From SP197 sp965242595 (GTDB lineage Bacteria > Pseudomonadota > Alphaproteobacteria > SP197), in the NCBI GenBank assembly GCA_965242595.1, contig OZ251464.1, positions 620,001-684,000 on the forward strand: a stretch of 64,000 nucleotides of DNA. Direction: 5' to 3'. The position numbers and the translations under genes are program-made. Positions 55,523 through 64,000 of this stretch are shown one piece after another. The notes under the pieces were generated by a model. That model made no database searches. It was given only the letters and a program-made list of their open reading frames with translations, and was not told the origin of the DNA. Each line of letters opens with the position of its first letter. Position 1 is the stretch's first letter.

Positions 55523-58084
55523 ATGGACAGTGCCGGTGTCTATCGAATCGTATTCGGAAAAGGGGTGCACCCCGACACTTGGCAACACACCTTCACGGTG
55601 CACGAGTGGCCGGAGATTCTGATCGCGCCGACAGGTTCGGGGAAAACGGCCGCCGTTACCCTTGGCTGGGCAGTACACCGGATGCGGGCGCCCGAGACGA
55701 CGCCGAGACGGCTTGTCTGGTGCCTGCCGATGCGCACGTTGGTCGATCAGACCGCCCGGTCGGTCAAGGAATGGTTCGAGAGGTTGAAGCAAACTGAAGT
55801 AGACGAAGACGACGTGCTCCCCCCGCCCGAGGATGTCCACGTGCTCATGGGTGGTGTCGAGTCGGCGCGCTGGCTCGACCACCCTGAACGGCCCGCGGTC
55901 ATCGTCGGAACACAAGACATGCTGCTGAGCCGCGCGCTCATGCGCGGCTACGCTTCTTCGCGTGCCGTCTGGCCGATGGAGTTCGCGCTTCTCCACGAAG
56001 ACACGCAGTGGGTGTTTGACGAAGTGCAGCTGATGGGCGCGGGACGCGCAACCTCGGCCCAGTTCGAAGCGTTTCGGCGATGCGAAGCCACTCGCGCCGG
56101 ACGGAACGGATGCCCGTCGGGCCGTCCGGCACGCAGCCTGTGGATCTCCGCGACACTCGATCCGACGTGGCTCCGGACCGTGGATTACTCTCCGCCGGCG
56201 GCGGAGGATGACCGGCTTCGGAAGGTCGTTCCGCGGCGGGAGGATGCTCGGCTTTGGCGGCTCGCGACCGCGAGGAAGACCCTGAGCCGTGAGAATGCGG
56301 CGCCGGCCACCGCCAGGGCTGCCGACATCGCCGCCTATGTCGGCCAGCTCGCGGATTCGGTGCTCGACGCGCACCAGGCCGGCCGTATGACGTTGGCGAT
56401 TGTCAACCGGGTGGCGCGAGCACAAGCGCTCCATGCTGCACTTGTGGAGAGGCTCGATGGGCGGGGAGAAGCGGCGCCTGGGCTCGCTCTCGTCCATGCG
56501 CGTTTTCGTCCCGCCGATCGTCAGCGCGAGACGGACAAACTCCCCGTCAACGGGAAGGAAAGTGACGAAGGCTCGAAGGATCTGATCGTCGTATCCACCC
56601 AGGCGGTGGAGGCGGGCGTGGATGTCTCCGCAGCGGTCCTCTTCACGGAGCTCGCGCCCTGGCCTTCCATGGTGCAGCGCTTCGGCCGTGCAAACCGCTA
56701 CGCGGAACTGGAGGATGGCGGCGACGTTCGCTGGATCGATCTTCTCGACGGACAAGAGGACAAGGACGCGGCGGAGCTCGCGCTTCCCTACTCGGTTGAA
56801 GAGATGAGCACCGCTCGACAGCACTTGTTGCGGCTCGCCAACGTCGCCCCGGTGGCACTCCCCGCGCCGAGTGACGTCGATCCCCCGCGGCGGGTCATCC
56901 GCCGGAAGGATTTCGACGATCTCTTCGACACCGATCCGGATCTCACGGGCTTCGACGTGGACATCTCGCCCTACGTTCGCGATGCCGCCGACACCGATGT
57001 TCACGTCTTCTGGCGCGATCTTTCCTCCATCGGTGACGACCCTCCGCGCCCGCGGCGTGAGGAGCTCTGCGCAGTCCCGATCAACGTGGCGAGGAAATGG
57101 TCCAAGAAGGTAGCCAAACGTGAAAAGGACAACGCTCCGGTGTTCGTGCGCGATCCCCAGTGGCAGCGCGGGGACCGGCAACCAGGCGTACCGCCCGGCT
57201 GGACGCGGTTGAGAAAGGACCTGTGGCCGGGGCTCACGCTGCTGGTGGGTGTCGCGGCAGGTGGTTACAGAGAGGAGTCCGGCTTCACCGGTGGTCTGGC
57301 GGACATCCCAAACCCCGTGACGCCCCCCGAGGTCTTGCGGAGCCTGCCACCCGATACCGGTGGCGACGCGGATGGACACAACGAAGATCCCCTCAGCGAA
57401 CTCGGTGTTCCGGTGTCCCTTTCCGCCCATCTCGGTCATGTCGCTCAAGAGGCGGAGGCGCTATGCGATGCGCTCGAAGTCGCTTCCGAGACCCGCGCCG
57501 CAATCGTGCGAGCGGCCCGTTGGCACGATCTCGGCAAGGCGCACGAGGTGTTCCAGGACACCATGCGTCGGGGCCTCGATCCACACGAGTTTCCGACCGA
57601 CCGCCTTCTCGCCAAGACGAACAAGAAAAATCTGCGCCACGAACGGTCATACTTCCGCCATGAGCTCGCATCCGCGCTCGCCTTCCTCGCCCATGAGAAG
57701 TGGTCTCGGGAAGCCGACCTCGTTGCATACCTCGTCGCCGCCCACCACGGGAAGGTCCGAATGAACCTGCGCGCCTTGCCGCGTGAGCGTGCGCCATCGG
57801 ATGAGGATCGAGCCGGCGCACGCTTTGCACGCGGGGTGTGGGAAGATGATCGGTTGCAGCCCTTCAATCTGGGAGGTGGGGAGCGGTGGGAGGGCGGCGG
57901 TCTCACCCTCTCGGTGATGGAGCTCGGATGGGACGATGTGACACGGGAGAGCTGGACGGAGCGCACACGGGATCTTCTCGCCCGGTTTGGTCCGTTCCGC
58001 CTCGCGTGGATGGAAACCCTGGTGCGCATCGCCGACTGGCGAGCCTCCGACAAGGAGCGAAAGAGGCGTTATGACGACGTCTGA
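55523..58084 (+). CDS. cas3: Cas3 helicase-nuclease of type I-G (I-U) CRISPR
   Basis: Cas3 unwinds and degrades DNA marked by Cascade. In this 853-residue protein the SF2 helicase comes first: Walker A APTGSGKT at residues 35-42, motif II DEVQ at 166-169 in place of DExH, SATLDP, and QRFGRANR. The HD nuclease is at the C-terminus: HLGHVAQEAEAL, WHDLGK (His668-Asp669), RHELASALA and VAAHHGKVR. This order is that of type I-G rather than the N-terminal HD of most Cas3. ATG 55523 has no clear ribosome site. The last 14 bases overlap csx17. Confidence 0.9.
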   Translation: MDSAGVYRIVFGKGVHPDTWQHTFTVHEWPEILIAPTGSGKTAAVTLGWAVHRMRAPETTPRRLVWCLPMRTLVDQTARSVKEWFERLKQTEVDEDDVLPPPEDVHVLMGGVESARWLDHPERPAVIVGTQDMLLSRALMRGYASSRAVWPMEFALLHEDTQWVFDEVQLMGAGRATSAQFEAFRRCEATRAGRNGCPSGRPARSLWISATLDPTWLRTVDYSPPAAEDDRLRKVVPRREDARLWRLATARKTLSRENAAPATARAADIAAYVGQLADSVLDAHQAGRMTLAIVNRVARAQALHAALVERLDGRGEAAPGLALVHARFRPADRQRETDKLPVNGKESDEGSKDLIVVSTQAVEAGVDVSAAVLFTELAPWPSMVQRFGRANRYAELEDGGDVRWIDLLDGQEDKDAAELALPYSVEEMSTARQHLLRLANVAPVALPAPSDVDPPRRVIRRKDFDDLFDTDPDLTGFDVDISPYVRDAADTDVHVFWRDLSSIGDDPPRPRREELCAVPINVARKWSKKVAKREKDNAPVFVRDPQWQRGDRQPGVPPGWTRLRKDLWPGLTLLVGVAAGGYREESGFTGGLADIPNPVTPPEVLRSLPPDTGGDADGHNEDPLSELGVPVSLSAHLGHVAQEAEALCDALEVASETRAAIVRAARWHDLGKAHEVFQDTMRRGLDPHEFPTDRLLAKTNKKNLRHERSYFRHELASALAFLAHEKWSREADLVAYLVAAHHGKVRMNLRALPRERAPSDEDRAGARFARGVWEDDRLQPFNLGGGERWEGGGLTLSVMELGWDDVTRESWTERTRDLLARFGPFRLAWMETLVRIADWRASDKERKRRYDDV

Positions 58085-60578
58085 GTCATTGACGCTCGAC
58101 GGATGCGCGCCGACTCCGCTGGCCTCCTACCTGAAGGCGATAGGCGTCCTACGTCTGATCTCCTCCGATGCGAACCACGTCAGCGGGCAGGCGGCCGACC
58201 CGAAGGCGCGTGGCTGGTGGGAGAACGAGCGCTTCCATCTGAAGACGGTGCTCGACCGGGACACCTTGTGCCGTTTCTTCCTTGAGGAGTACGCCCCGAG
58301 TCCGATCATTGCGCCATGGAACGGGCGTGCCGGGTTTCTCGAAGGTGAAGCGGGCGAAGTATCGAGCCGCACTGGCGCTGAACTCATGGCAGCGATCGAA
58401 GCGAGCGAGTCACTTCGGCTTGAGAATATGCGCAGGACCATCAAATCGCTGCGCCGGAATAAGGAACTTTGTAGATATGATGAATTACGATCCAAGTCTA
58501 AGACACTAAAACAGGAATTGAAGACACTCGGTGGCGGTGAAAAGAAAACGAAAGAGAACGAAATGAAACGTATCGAGAAGGAATCGAAGCAATCCAAGGG
58601 TTTGCTGCTTCCGAATCTAAGATCGACAACGGATACTAAACATCTCTCCTACCTTGATGCATGTTATGTGCTCTCCGTGGATGAGATTGCTGCCCCTTTG
58701 CTAGGTTCAGGGGGAAATGATGGCAGCCGAGACTTCGGCGTCAATTTTGCCGAGAGATTACGTGACTTGTTCTGCTTTGACAGAGGCATTCCAACAGATC
58801 AGGGACGTGGGGAGATAGAAGCTGCACTCTGCGGTATCGGTTGGCTTCTTGCTAGGCGGGGTTCGATGGGACAGTACAGCCCAGGACAAGGTGGCCCAAA
58901 TGCGACGACCGGATACGAGGGCTACAATCCACAAAACTCGTGGGATCTTGTTTTTGCGATGGAGGGGACCATCGCATTCTCCGGGGCTCTTACCCGACGA
59001 TGGAGTGCAGGAGGTGGCAACCAAGCCGCATTCCCATTCACCTTCGAGCCAACCAACGCCGGAGTCGGCAGTCTTACGCCCGAGGATCCGAACCGACCAC
59101 GTGGAGAGATCTGGACCCCGCTGTGGACCAAGCCGGCAACATTCTTAGAGATCTCGGCCATCTTCTCGGAAGGACGCCTCACCTTGGGTCAACGCCTCGC
59201 CCGAACCGGTCTTGATGCCGCGCGTTCTGTTGCGCAGATCGGATTGTCGCGAGGGATTGGCAGCTTCGAACGCTATTCGATCATTCAGCCCGATAAGAAA
59301 ATGCCCTACCAAGCGACGCCACTTGGCCGAATCCACGCGCCCTCTCAACCTCGTAGGGACTTGGTTGATGACTTAGATCGAGATGGTTGGTTGACCAGCG
59401 CCCAGCAGTTGATTGCCAGCAAGAAGAAAGCGCCAGCGCGTGCGCGCATGATAATGCGCCGGTTGGAAAATGCGTTATTCCAGATGACGGATGCGAACCG
59501 GACATCCGAGGGAATACGTGACGCACTGGTAGCACTCGGAGAACTTGTCGGCTGGATGGCAACTAACCCGAGCATCCGGAAAGCCTTGAAACCGCCGCCC
59601 GCAATGTCGCCGGCCTGGATTCGGATGGCGGATGACGGTTCATCGGAGTTTCGGATTGCTGCCACCCTGGCGGGGCTCGGACTTCCGTTGATCGAACCGT
59701 GGGGCGGCGGCGAAACCGAAATCACGCCCGAGAACAAGGATGCGTCAGACAACGAAACCGGGGACCAGAAAACTTCACCGGCACGGCCGCGGTCGGCCCT
59801 GCCGATGGCCGCCCACTTCGCTCCCATCGATGAAGGTCGCTTCTTCGACGGCCGGCGCCTCCGGGAGAGGCGTGCTTGGTCCAGCGATGAAGCGCCACGG
59901 ACCATTGTCTGGAGCGCCGGTGGTCTCGTCTCGAACATGATCGCCGTGCTGGAACGCCGGCTTGTCGAAGGCGCGATGCGGGGGGTTGAAGACAAACTGC
60001 TCGCTGGCGCGGTTCATGCCCGTCTGGCCGACATAGGAGCGTTTTTGTCCGGTGACTTCGACGACGGGCATTGCGCTGCACTCCTCGCCGGCATGATCTG
60101 GGTCCGTCCGGCTTGGCTGCGCATGAAGACATCGGCCGATGACAGTGTACCCTTCGCCCTTGTACCGTTTGCCTATGCTGCGCTCAAGCCGCTCTTCACC
60201 CCGGACCGAACCCTGCGCCGCATTCGCGCTCTTGCCGAGACAGGGCGAATACCGCTCCCGCCGGGACTGGTTGCGCGGCTGCGCACCGGCGGTGCCAGCC
60301 TCGACGGGCGCACGACGGACGCGGTGGTACGGGCCGCCCTGGCGCGTGCCCGCGCATCGGGTCTGCCATCGCCCTTCGAGTCCGAACGGTCGGGAGGCCG
60401 CCGTTCTGGAGCGGAGCGCAGCTGCATCGGCGCGGGTCTTCGGGCCGATCGCCTGGCCGCCGCCCTGCTCATCCCCATCGACGACCATGCACTGAAGATG
60501 CTGGTCGAACGCGCTTATCCTGGCGCTCTTACCGAAGAACATGTCGAATCCGCGGAGGACACGAACGATGCCACTTGA
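58071..60578 (+). CDS. csx17: Csx17, large Cascade subunit of type I-G
   Basis: Csx17 (Cas8-like) is the large subunit of the type I-G effector. The 835-residue protein opens with the family pattern LDGCAPTPLASYLKAIGVLRL and later reads SWDLVFAMEGTIAFSGALTRR and WSAGGLVSNMIAVLERRL. Residues about 123-185 (58440-58630) are a Lys/Glu-rich, AT-richer helical insertion (KSKTLKQELKTLGG, EMKRIEKESKQSK) differing in composition from the rest. ATG 58071 lies inside the cas3 end; the gene overlaps csb1 by 11 bases. Confidence 0.9.
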   Translation: MTTSESLTLDGCAPTPLASYLKAIGVLRLISSDANHVSGQAADPKARGWWENERFHLKTVLDRDTLCRFFLEEYAPSPIIAPWNGRAGFLEGEAGEVSSRTGAELMAAIEASESLRLENMRRTIKSLRRNKELCRYDELRSKSKTLKQELKTLGGGEKKTKENEMKRIEKESKQSKGLLLPNLRSTTDTKHLSYLDACYVLSVDEIAAPLLGSGGNDGSRDFGVNFAERLRDLFCFDRGIPTDQGRGEIEAALCGIGWLLARRGSMGQYSPGQGGPNATTGYEGYNPQNSWDLVFAMEGTIAFSGALTRRWSAGGGNQAAFPFTFEPTNAGVGSLTPEDPNRPRGEIWTPLWTKPATFLEISAIFSEGRLTLGQRLARTGLDAARSVAQIGLSRGIGSFERYSIIQPDKKMPYQATPLGRIHAPSQPRRDLVDDLDRDGWLTSAQQLIASKKKAPARARMIMRRLENALFQMTDANRTSEGIRDALVALGELVGWMATNPSIRKALKPPPAMSPAWIRMADDGSSEFRIAATLAGLGLPLIEPWGGGETEITPENKDASDNETGDQKTSPARPRSALPMAAHFAPIDEGRFFDGRRLRERRAWSSDEAPRTIVWSAGGLVSNMIAVLERRLVEGAMRGVEDKLLAGAVHARLADIGAFLSGDFDDGHCAALLAGMIWVRPAWLRMKTSADDSVPFALVPFAYAALKPLFTPDRTLRRIRALAETGRIPLPPGLVARLRTGGASLDGRTTDAVVRAALARARASGLPSPFESERSGGRRSGAERSCIGAGLRADRLAAALLIPIDDHALKMLVERAYPGALTEEHVESAEDTNDAT

Positions 60579-61524
60579 TCTCTCATCCCTTGAAAACGAG
60601 CCCCGGCTTCTCGTCGAAGCTGCGCTTAAACCCGTACAGGGAAGCCGATTCCAGCCTACGGGGTTTCCCAATCTTGGCCACGCCATCTACGAGTCACCGG
60701 ATGGGCAAGGCCAGATCGTCCTGGTCGAGAGCGCGCAGTCGATGGCAAATCGCCTGGAAGCGGTTTGTTGGAACGAGGTAACCGATGATTGGACACCGGT
60801 TCTCAAGGGACTCCCGGTCGTCAAGGTGATCGATGAAGAAGGAAAGTTCCTCACGAACTCGCTGCTTGAGGCACACCGGCTCAATTCGCCATACATCCTG
60901 GAAGGCAAGGACAAATCGGTTGTCGAGATGTTGAAGAATCGCCTCGCAGCGATGGAAGTCGGCCGTGTCGATCCGCGCGAACTTGCGAAGGTACTCCTCG
61001 AGTTCGACACGAACGCACTGCTCCACGGGGTTTTTCTTGCGAAGAGCGACCTTGCCGGCGGCCGGCTACGCCTTCCGCGGTCATTATCTGCCTTCGTCGA
61101 AGCAGAGAACGCGAGGCGGGCGGCGAGCGGTGGCGTCAAGAACGATAGTGTCGATCCTTCCGGCGGTACCGCCAAGGGTTTCGGCAACGTGCCTTTTGCA
61201 CGCGATGAATGGGTCGCGGCGAAGATCACCGCTTACTTCAACCTCGATCTCCGTCAAATCCGCGCGTTCGGCCTCGGCGCCGATGTTGAACGGCTTCTGA
61301 TCGTGTTGTCCCTCTTCAAGATCCGAAAATTCCTTGTGGAGGGTCTGCGCCTTCGCACCGCTTGCGATCTAGACGTGGAATCCATCCTGGTCACGCGCCC
61401 CGATGGATTCGAATTGCCGAACCTTGACAGCCTGGAAGCAGAGCTCCCAGGATTGATCCAGGACGTAACATCAAAGGGCCTCTTCGGGGAGAACCCCGTT
61501 CTCACCGTCACTTATCGGAAGTGA
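60568..61524 (+). CDS. csb1: Csb1 (Cas7, type I-G backbone subunit)
   Basis: Csb1 (GSU0053-type Cas7) forms the helical backbone along the crRNA. The 318-residue protein opens EPRLLVEAALKPVQGSRFQPTGFPNLG (seen as QGSRFQPTGFPNLG), the family signature, and has SMANRLEAVCW, LLEFDTNALLHGVFLA and RLRLPRSLSAFVEAENA. ATG 60568 is chosen for GGAGG nine bases upstream. It is followed by csb2 after four bases. Confidence 0.92.
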   Translation: MPLDLSSLENEPRLLVEAALKPVQGSRFQPTGFPNLGHAIYESPDGQGQIVLVESAQSMANRLEAVCWNEVTDDWTPVLKGLPVVKVIDEEGKFLTNSLLEAHRLNSPYILEGKDKSVVEMLKNRLAAMEVGRVDPRELAKVLLEFDTNALLHGVFLAKSDLAGGRLRLPRSLSAFVEAENARRAASGGVKNDSVDPSGGTAKGFGNVPFARDEWVAAKITAYFNLDLRQIRAFGLGADVERLLIVLSLFKIRKFLVEGLRLRTACDLDVESILVTRPDGFELPNLDSLEAELPGLIQDVTSKGLFGENPVLTVTYRK

Positions 61525-61528
61525 GAGG

Positions 61529-63220
61529 ATGTTCGCGCTCTCTTTCCGCTTCCTTGCCGGTCGCTACCACGCGACACCGTGGGGGCGGAACGTCAATGAA
61601 GCTGACATCGCTTGGCCGCCCGAACCCTGGCGCCTGCTTCGCAGCCTCATCGCGGCCTATTGGCGGAAAGGTGACCGAGAACGTTGGCCTGAGGAGTATC
61701 TTGCGGTTTTGATCGATGCGCTGGCGGGATCGCTCCCCGTTTACCGCCTGCCGGAAGGCGTGATCCATGCGCATACCCGCCACTACATGCCGATCGGAAC
61801 GATCGACAAGGGCCGCGAGAAAACGTCGCTGGTCTTCGATGCATTCGTCCGTCTGCCGGAACGGGAGGCAGTGGTGGCGGCTTGGCGGGACGTGACGCTG
61901 GAAGACGACCTGTTCGCTTTCGCCACCGATCTCGCCGCCGCCATCGGCTATCTCGGTCGTGCCGAAAGCTGGGTGGAGTGCAAAGCCCTCGCCGATTGGC
62001 AGGACGATGCCAATTGTGGCCCCATGGAGGCGGGATTTACCAGTGACTTGGTGCGGCTTCTCGCGCCGCTCGACCCTCAGACATATGCCACCGAACGCGA
62101 ACGCTTGGTTGAAGGCGCACGAGAGCGCATTTGTGCGACGGCGAAAAGGCCACCTTCACCGAAGAAACTCGAAACGGAGATTGCGAGAACCTTCCGGAGC
62201 AGGAGAAGCGGAATGGACACCCTACCACCGCGTCTCGTCGATGCTCTCGATCTCGACACGGCGGACTATCAGGACCGGGGATGGAGCCGCCCTCCCGCCG
62301 CTCGCGAGGTGGTCTACGCCCGCGATACGAAAGCTTCTGTCGGCATCTCCGCCCGCCGGCGCGGTTCCGGCTCCAGGCCCAAGCTGCCCACGGTCGCCCG
62401 ATTCCTCCTCGCCGGTCGTCCTCGCCCTCGCGTCGAGGACACAGTGAGGATCGGAGAGCTCATGCGCCTCGCTGCATTTTCACAGTTCGGGTGGTGGTGC
62501 GACAGCACAACAGGCCGCAGGATCCCGAAAGCGCCACGGGAGATTTCGGGGCGCGACACCGACGGCAACTGGCTGAAGGATCCTGGGCACGCCCATGCGT
62601 TCTGGCTTCCGGAAGATGCGGATTCGGATGGCCTGATCGATCATATATCGGTGTTCATCGCAAATGGTATCGATGATACCGTCCGCGCCAAGCTCAATCG
62701 CATTACCCGCCTCTGGCTCCCACCGAAACACCGGGCGGAAGGCGCAGATGTAGAAGACGCGAGCGCGATGGAATGGCGACTCGCCCTGGAAGGCTTCGGC
62801 CAGCCCACAGACTTTTCCGAGGGTGCGCGCATATTCGGTGCGTCGGCAAAGTGGCGAAGCGTGACGCCTTTTCTGTCTTCCGGCCACCTCAAGACGATCC
62901 GTTACAAAGCCACTGATCGGGAACGGCGTATCTTGGCATATGCCGACGAGGTCCGTCGTCTGATCAGACGACGTGGAGTAGATGCCCGGCTCGGCTTCAA
63001 TGCTGCTGACGTCTTGGTGACGGAAACGGAGGAAACATCCTCTGGCGGATCCGGACGTCGGACTATTCATTTTCACCGTTTCCGTTCGCGTGGCCGGGAG
63101 GAACAACCGGACACGTCTGGCGCTTTCCTCAACATCGTTTTTCCAAAATTGGTCGAGGGACCACTTGCCCTCGGATATGGGAGTCATTTCGGCCTTGGGC
63201 TGTTCATCGCTGTTGATTGA
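61529..63220 (+). CDS. csb2: Csb2 (Cas5-Cas6 fusion, type I-G)
   Basis: Csb2 (GSU0054 type) combines the Cas5 crRNA 5'-cap role and the Cas6 processing role. The 563-residue protein opens FALSFRFLAGRYHATPWGRNVNEADIAWPPEPWRLLRSL (family marks GRYHATPWG and WPPEPWRLLR) and ends LALGYGSHFGLGLFIAVD, the Gly-rich Cas6-type C-terminus. The middle has a helical linker. It is the last interference gene; no cas4-cas1 fusion, cas2 or array follows inside the window. Confidence 0.92.
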   Translation: MFALSFRFLAGRYHATPWGRNVNEADIAWPPEPWRLLRSLIAAYWRKGDRERWPEEYLAVLIDALAGSLPVYRLPEGVIHAHTRHYMPIGTIDKGREKTSLVFDAFVRLPEREAVVAAWRDVTLEDDLFAFATDLAAAIGYLGRAESWVECKALADWQDDANCGPMEAGFTSDLVRLLAPLDPQTYATERERLVEGARERICATAKRPPSPKKLETEIARTFRSRRSGMDTLPPRLVDALDLDTADYQDRGWSRPPAAREVVYARDTKASVGISARRRGSGSRPKLPTVARFLLAGRPRPRVEDTVRIGELMRLAAFSQFGWWCDSTTGRRIPKAPREISGRDTDGNWLKDPGHAHAFWLPEDADSDGLIDHISVFIANGIDDTVRAKLNRITRLWLPPKHRAEGADVEDASAMEWRLALEGFGQPTDFSEGARIFGASAKWRSVTPFLSSGHLKTIRYKATDRERRILAYADEVRRLIRRRGVDARLGFNAADVLVTETEETSSGGSGRRTIHFHRFRSRGREEQPDTSGAFLNIVFPKLVEGPLALGYGSHFGLGLFIAVD

Positions 63221-63418
63221 TCTCAAGTTTCGAATTCATCCGCGAGTAAATGGGGCGCCAACTGTCAAACGAGCGGGCATACCTCATCATTTACAGCCAT
63301 GTCTCGGTCATGTGCAGGATGATATTGAGCACTCGCAGTTTCGATATAACTTCATTGACATTCTGTACTGAAAAGTTTGCATTGACAATGACCATGTAAA
63401 CTGCAAGCATCTCACTAG

Positions 63419-63829
63419 TCACCTGGAACCGAAGTAAGATTCATTATAGCGGTTTCGATGACGCGATTGGCGGATGTCGAAGCAGTATTCGCCAAGAACG
63501 ACGCTGGGGACGACCGGCCGCTCGGCCGAACGAAAAGGAGCCTCGATCACCACATGACCCTCCGCCCATGCAGACAAGGCATTGGTGTCGAGGATCACGC
63601 CGAGGACGTGACGGTGCTCGTCCGCGAGATCGGACAGCGCGCCGAAGCCGGCCATCCAGGGAGGTCGCCCGTTTCCGGCCTGGTTCTCGGCCCGGTTCCC
63701 GCCTGCGTGGCGTCGGAGCTGTTCCTCAATCGCTTCGGTGAAGAAACGCCGCAAGGTGACGCCATGGGCAGCGGCAAACGCCCTGGCCTGCCGGAACATG
63801 GCGTCGGGGAGATCGACGGTCGTTTTCAT
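63419..63829 (-). pseudogene. VapB antitoxin fused to truncated VapC (broken toxin-antitoxin pair)
   Basis: One 136-residue frame joins two genes. Residues 1-78 are a VapB-type antitoxin (MKTTVDLPDAMFRQARAFAAAHG, the ribbon-helix-helix opening TVDLPDAMFRQAR). Residues from about 79 (VILDTNALSAWAEG) are the start of a PIN-domain VapC with the first Asp, continuing VVLGEYCFDIRQSRHRNRY, then ESYFGSR and a stop. The toxin lacks its second half with the remaining acidic residues, and the antitoxin stop has been lost, so it is presumably inactive. The 198 bp between it and csb2 are AT-rich and hold no gene. Confidence 0.65.
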
Positions 63830-63860
63830 CGAGCCATAGTCCCGTAGGGACGGTATATCG

Positions 63861-64000
63861 TCAAACCGTTTCGCTGGGTGCGTCCTCGCCGCTGTCTGGT
63901 GAATCCATCCTATCGCCGCTCAGAAGGTTTCCACCGATGCTTCCGGTGACAAAGGCGGCGGCGTTCCGAATGGAGTCGCGGGCGAGATGAGCGCAGCGAC
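63861..64000 (-). CDS. C-terminal end of an unknown protein, cut by window edge
   Basis: The last 46 codons of a minus-strand gene are visible, reading RCAHLARDSIRNAAAFVTGSI, then GGNLLSGDRMDSPDSGEDAPSETV and a TGA at 63863-63861. I cannot assign it. It precedes the broken VapBC pair on the same strand by about 30 bp. Confidence 0.45.
   Translation of the reverse strand, partial: RCAHLARDSIRNAAAFVTGSIGGNLLSGDRMDSPDSGEDAPSETV

Noticed and set aside
55034..57448. An 804-codon minus-strand frame across tRNA-Thr flank and cas3
   Set aside because: It overlaps cas3, which shows full helicase motifs, and carries no recognisable domain.
63221..63418. A type I-G CRISPR array after csb2
   Set aside because: The stretch is AT-rich but has no repeated unit with spacer-like periodicity.

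Overview
The window is about 70% GC and reads as the chromosome of an alphaproteobacterium, probably Rhodospirillales-like. The evidence is its gene order (ubiG diverging from lysC; ispG-hisS-hemA-prfA-prmC-DUF4167-clpB; hrcA-grpE-dnaK-dnaJ; murA-DUF2948-UPF0262-phosphatase) and an RpoH promoter of the alphaproteobacterial type (CTTG-N17-CTTATAT) before dnaK. The genus cannot be fixed from sequence alone. Long open frames antisense to real genes are a by-product of the high GC and are left out. Layout: 1-8.3 kb is housekeeping and metabolism (partial type III glutamine synthetase, D-2-hydroxyacid dehydrogenase, Rieske oxygenase, ubiG, lysC, a nitronate monooxygenase-like enzyme, a RodZ-like protein). 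8.4-22.4 kb is a defence island between the RodZ gene and ispG. It holds an Eco57I-type DNA methyltransferase/specificity protein, a low-GC AAA-TOPRIM (DUF4435-like) ATPase, a ThsB-like TIR protein with a small membrane protein, a five-repeat CRISPR array, a Cas13a (type VI-A effector) and a PLD-SNF2 helicase. 22.5-31.6 kb is ispG, hisS, hemA, prfA, prmC, a DUF4167 gene and clpB. 31.6-33.3 kb is a small low-GC insert with a ParA-like ATPase and an unknown partner. 33.4-42.6 kb holds two SDRs, a universal stress protein, argJ and the heat-shock genes hrcA, grpE, dnaK and dnaJ. 42.8-47.7 kb is a giant autotransporter with a 13-G tract three bases before its first ATG. 47.7-55.0 kb holds IalB-like, AmtB, STAS and carbonic anhydrase genes, two small membrane proteins, the murA cluster and tRNA-Thr(GGT). 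From 55.1 kb, directly after the tRNA, lie a probable cas10 relic and a type I-G CRISPR interference operon (cas3, csx17, csb1, csb2), then a broken VapBC pair. The main result is the type VI-A locus. The 1182-residue protein at 15385-18933 carries two R-x4-H HEPN motifs and several blocks matching, from memory, Rhodobacter capsulatus Cas13a. The 36-bp repeats just downstream on the same strand give, in crRNA sense, the type VI-A CCCC-loop-GGGG hairpin. No cas1 or cas2 is present in the window for either CRISPR system. The membrane and TIR genes follow the array on the same strand, so cas13a, array, membrane protein and TIR form one co-directional block. Whether they act as one system or as neighbouring independent defences is open. 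The methyltransferase and the PLD-SNF2 helicase look like two halves of one restriction-like system with the other modules nested between them.
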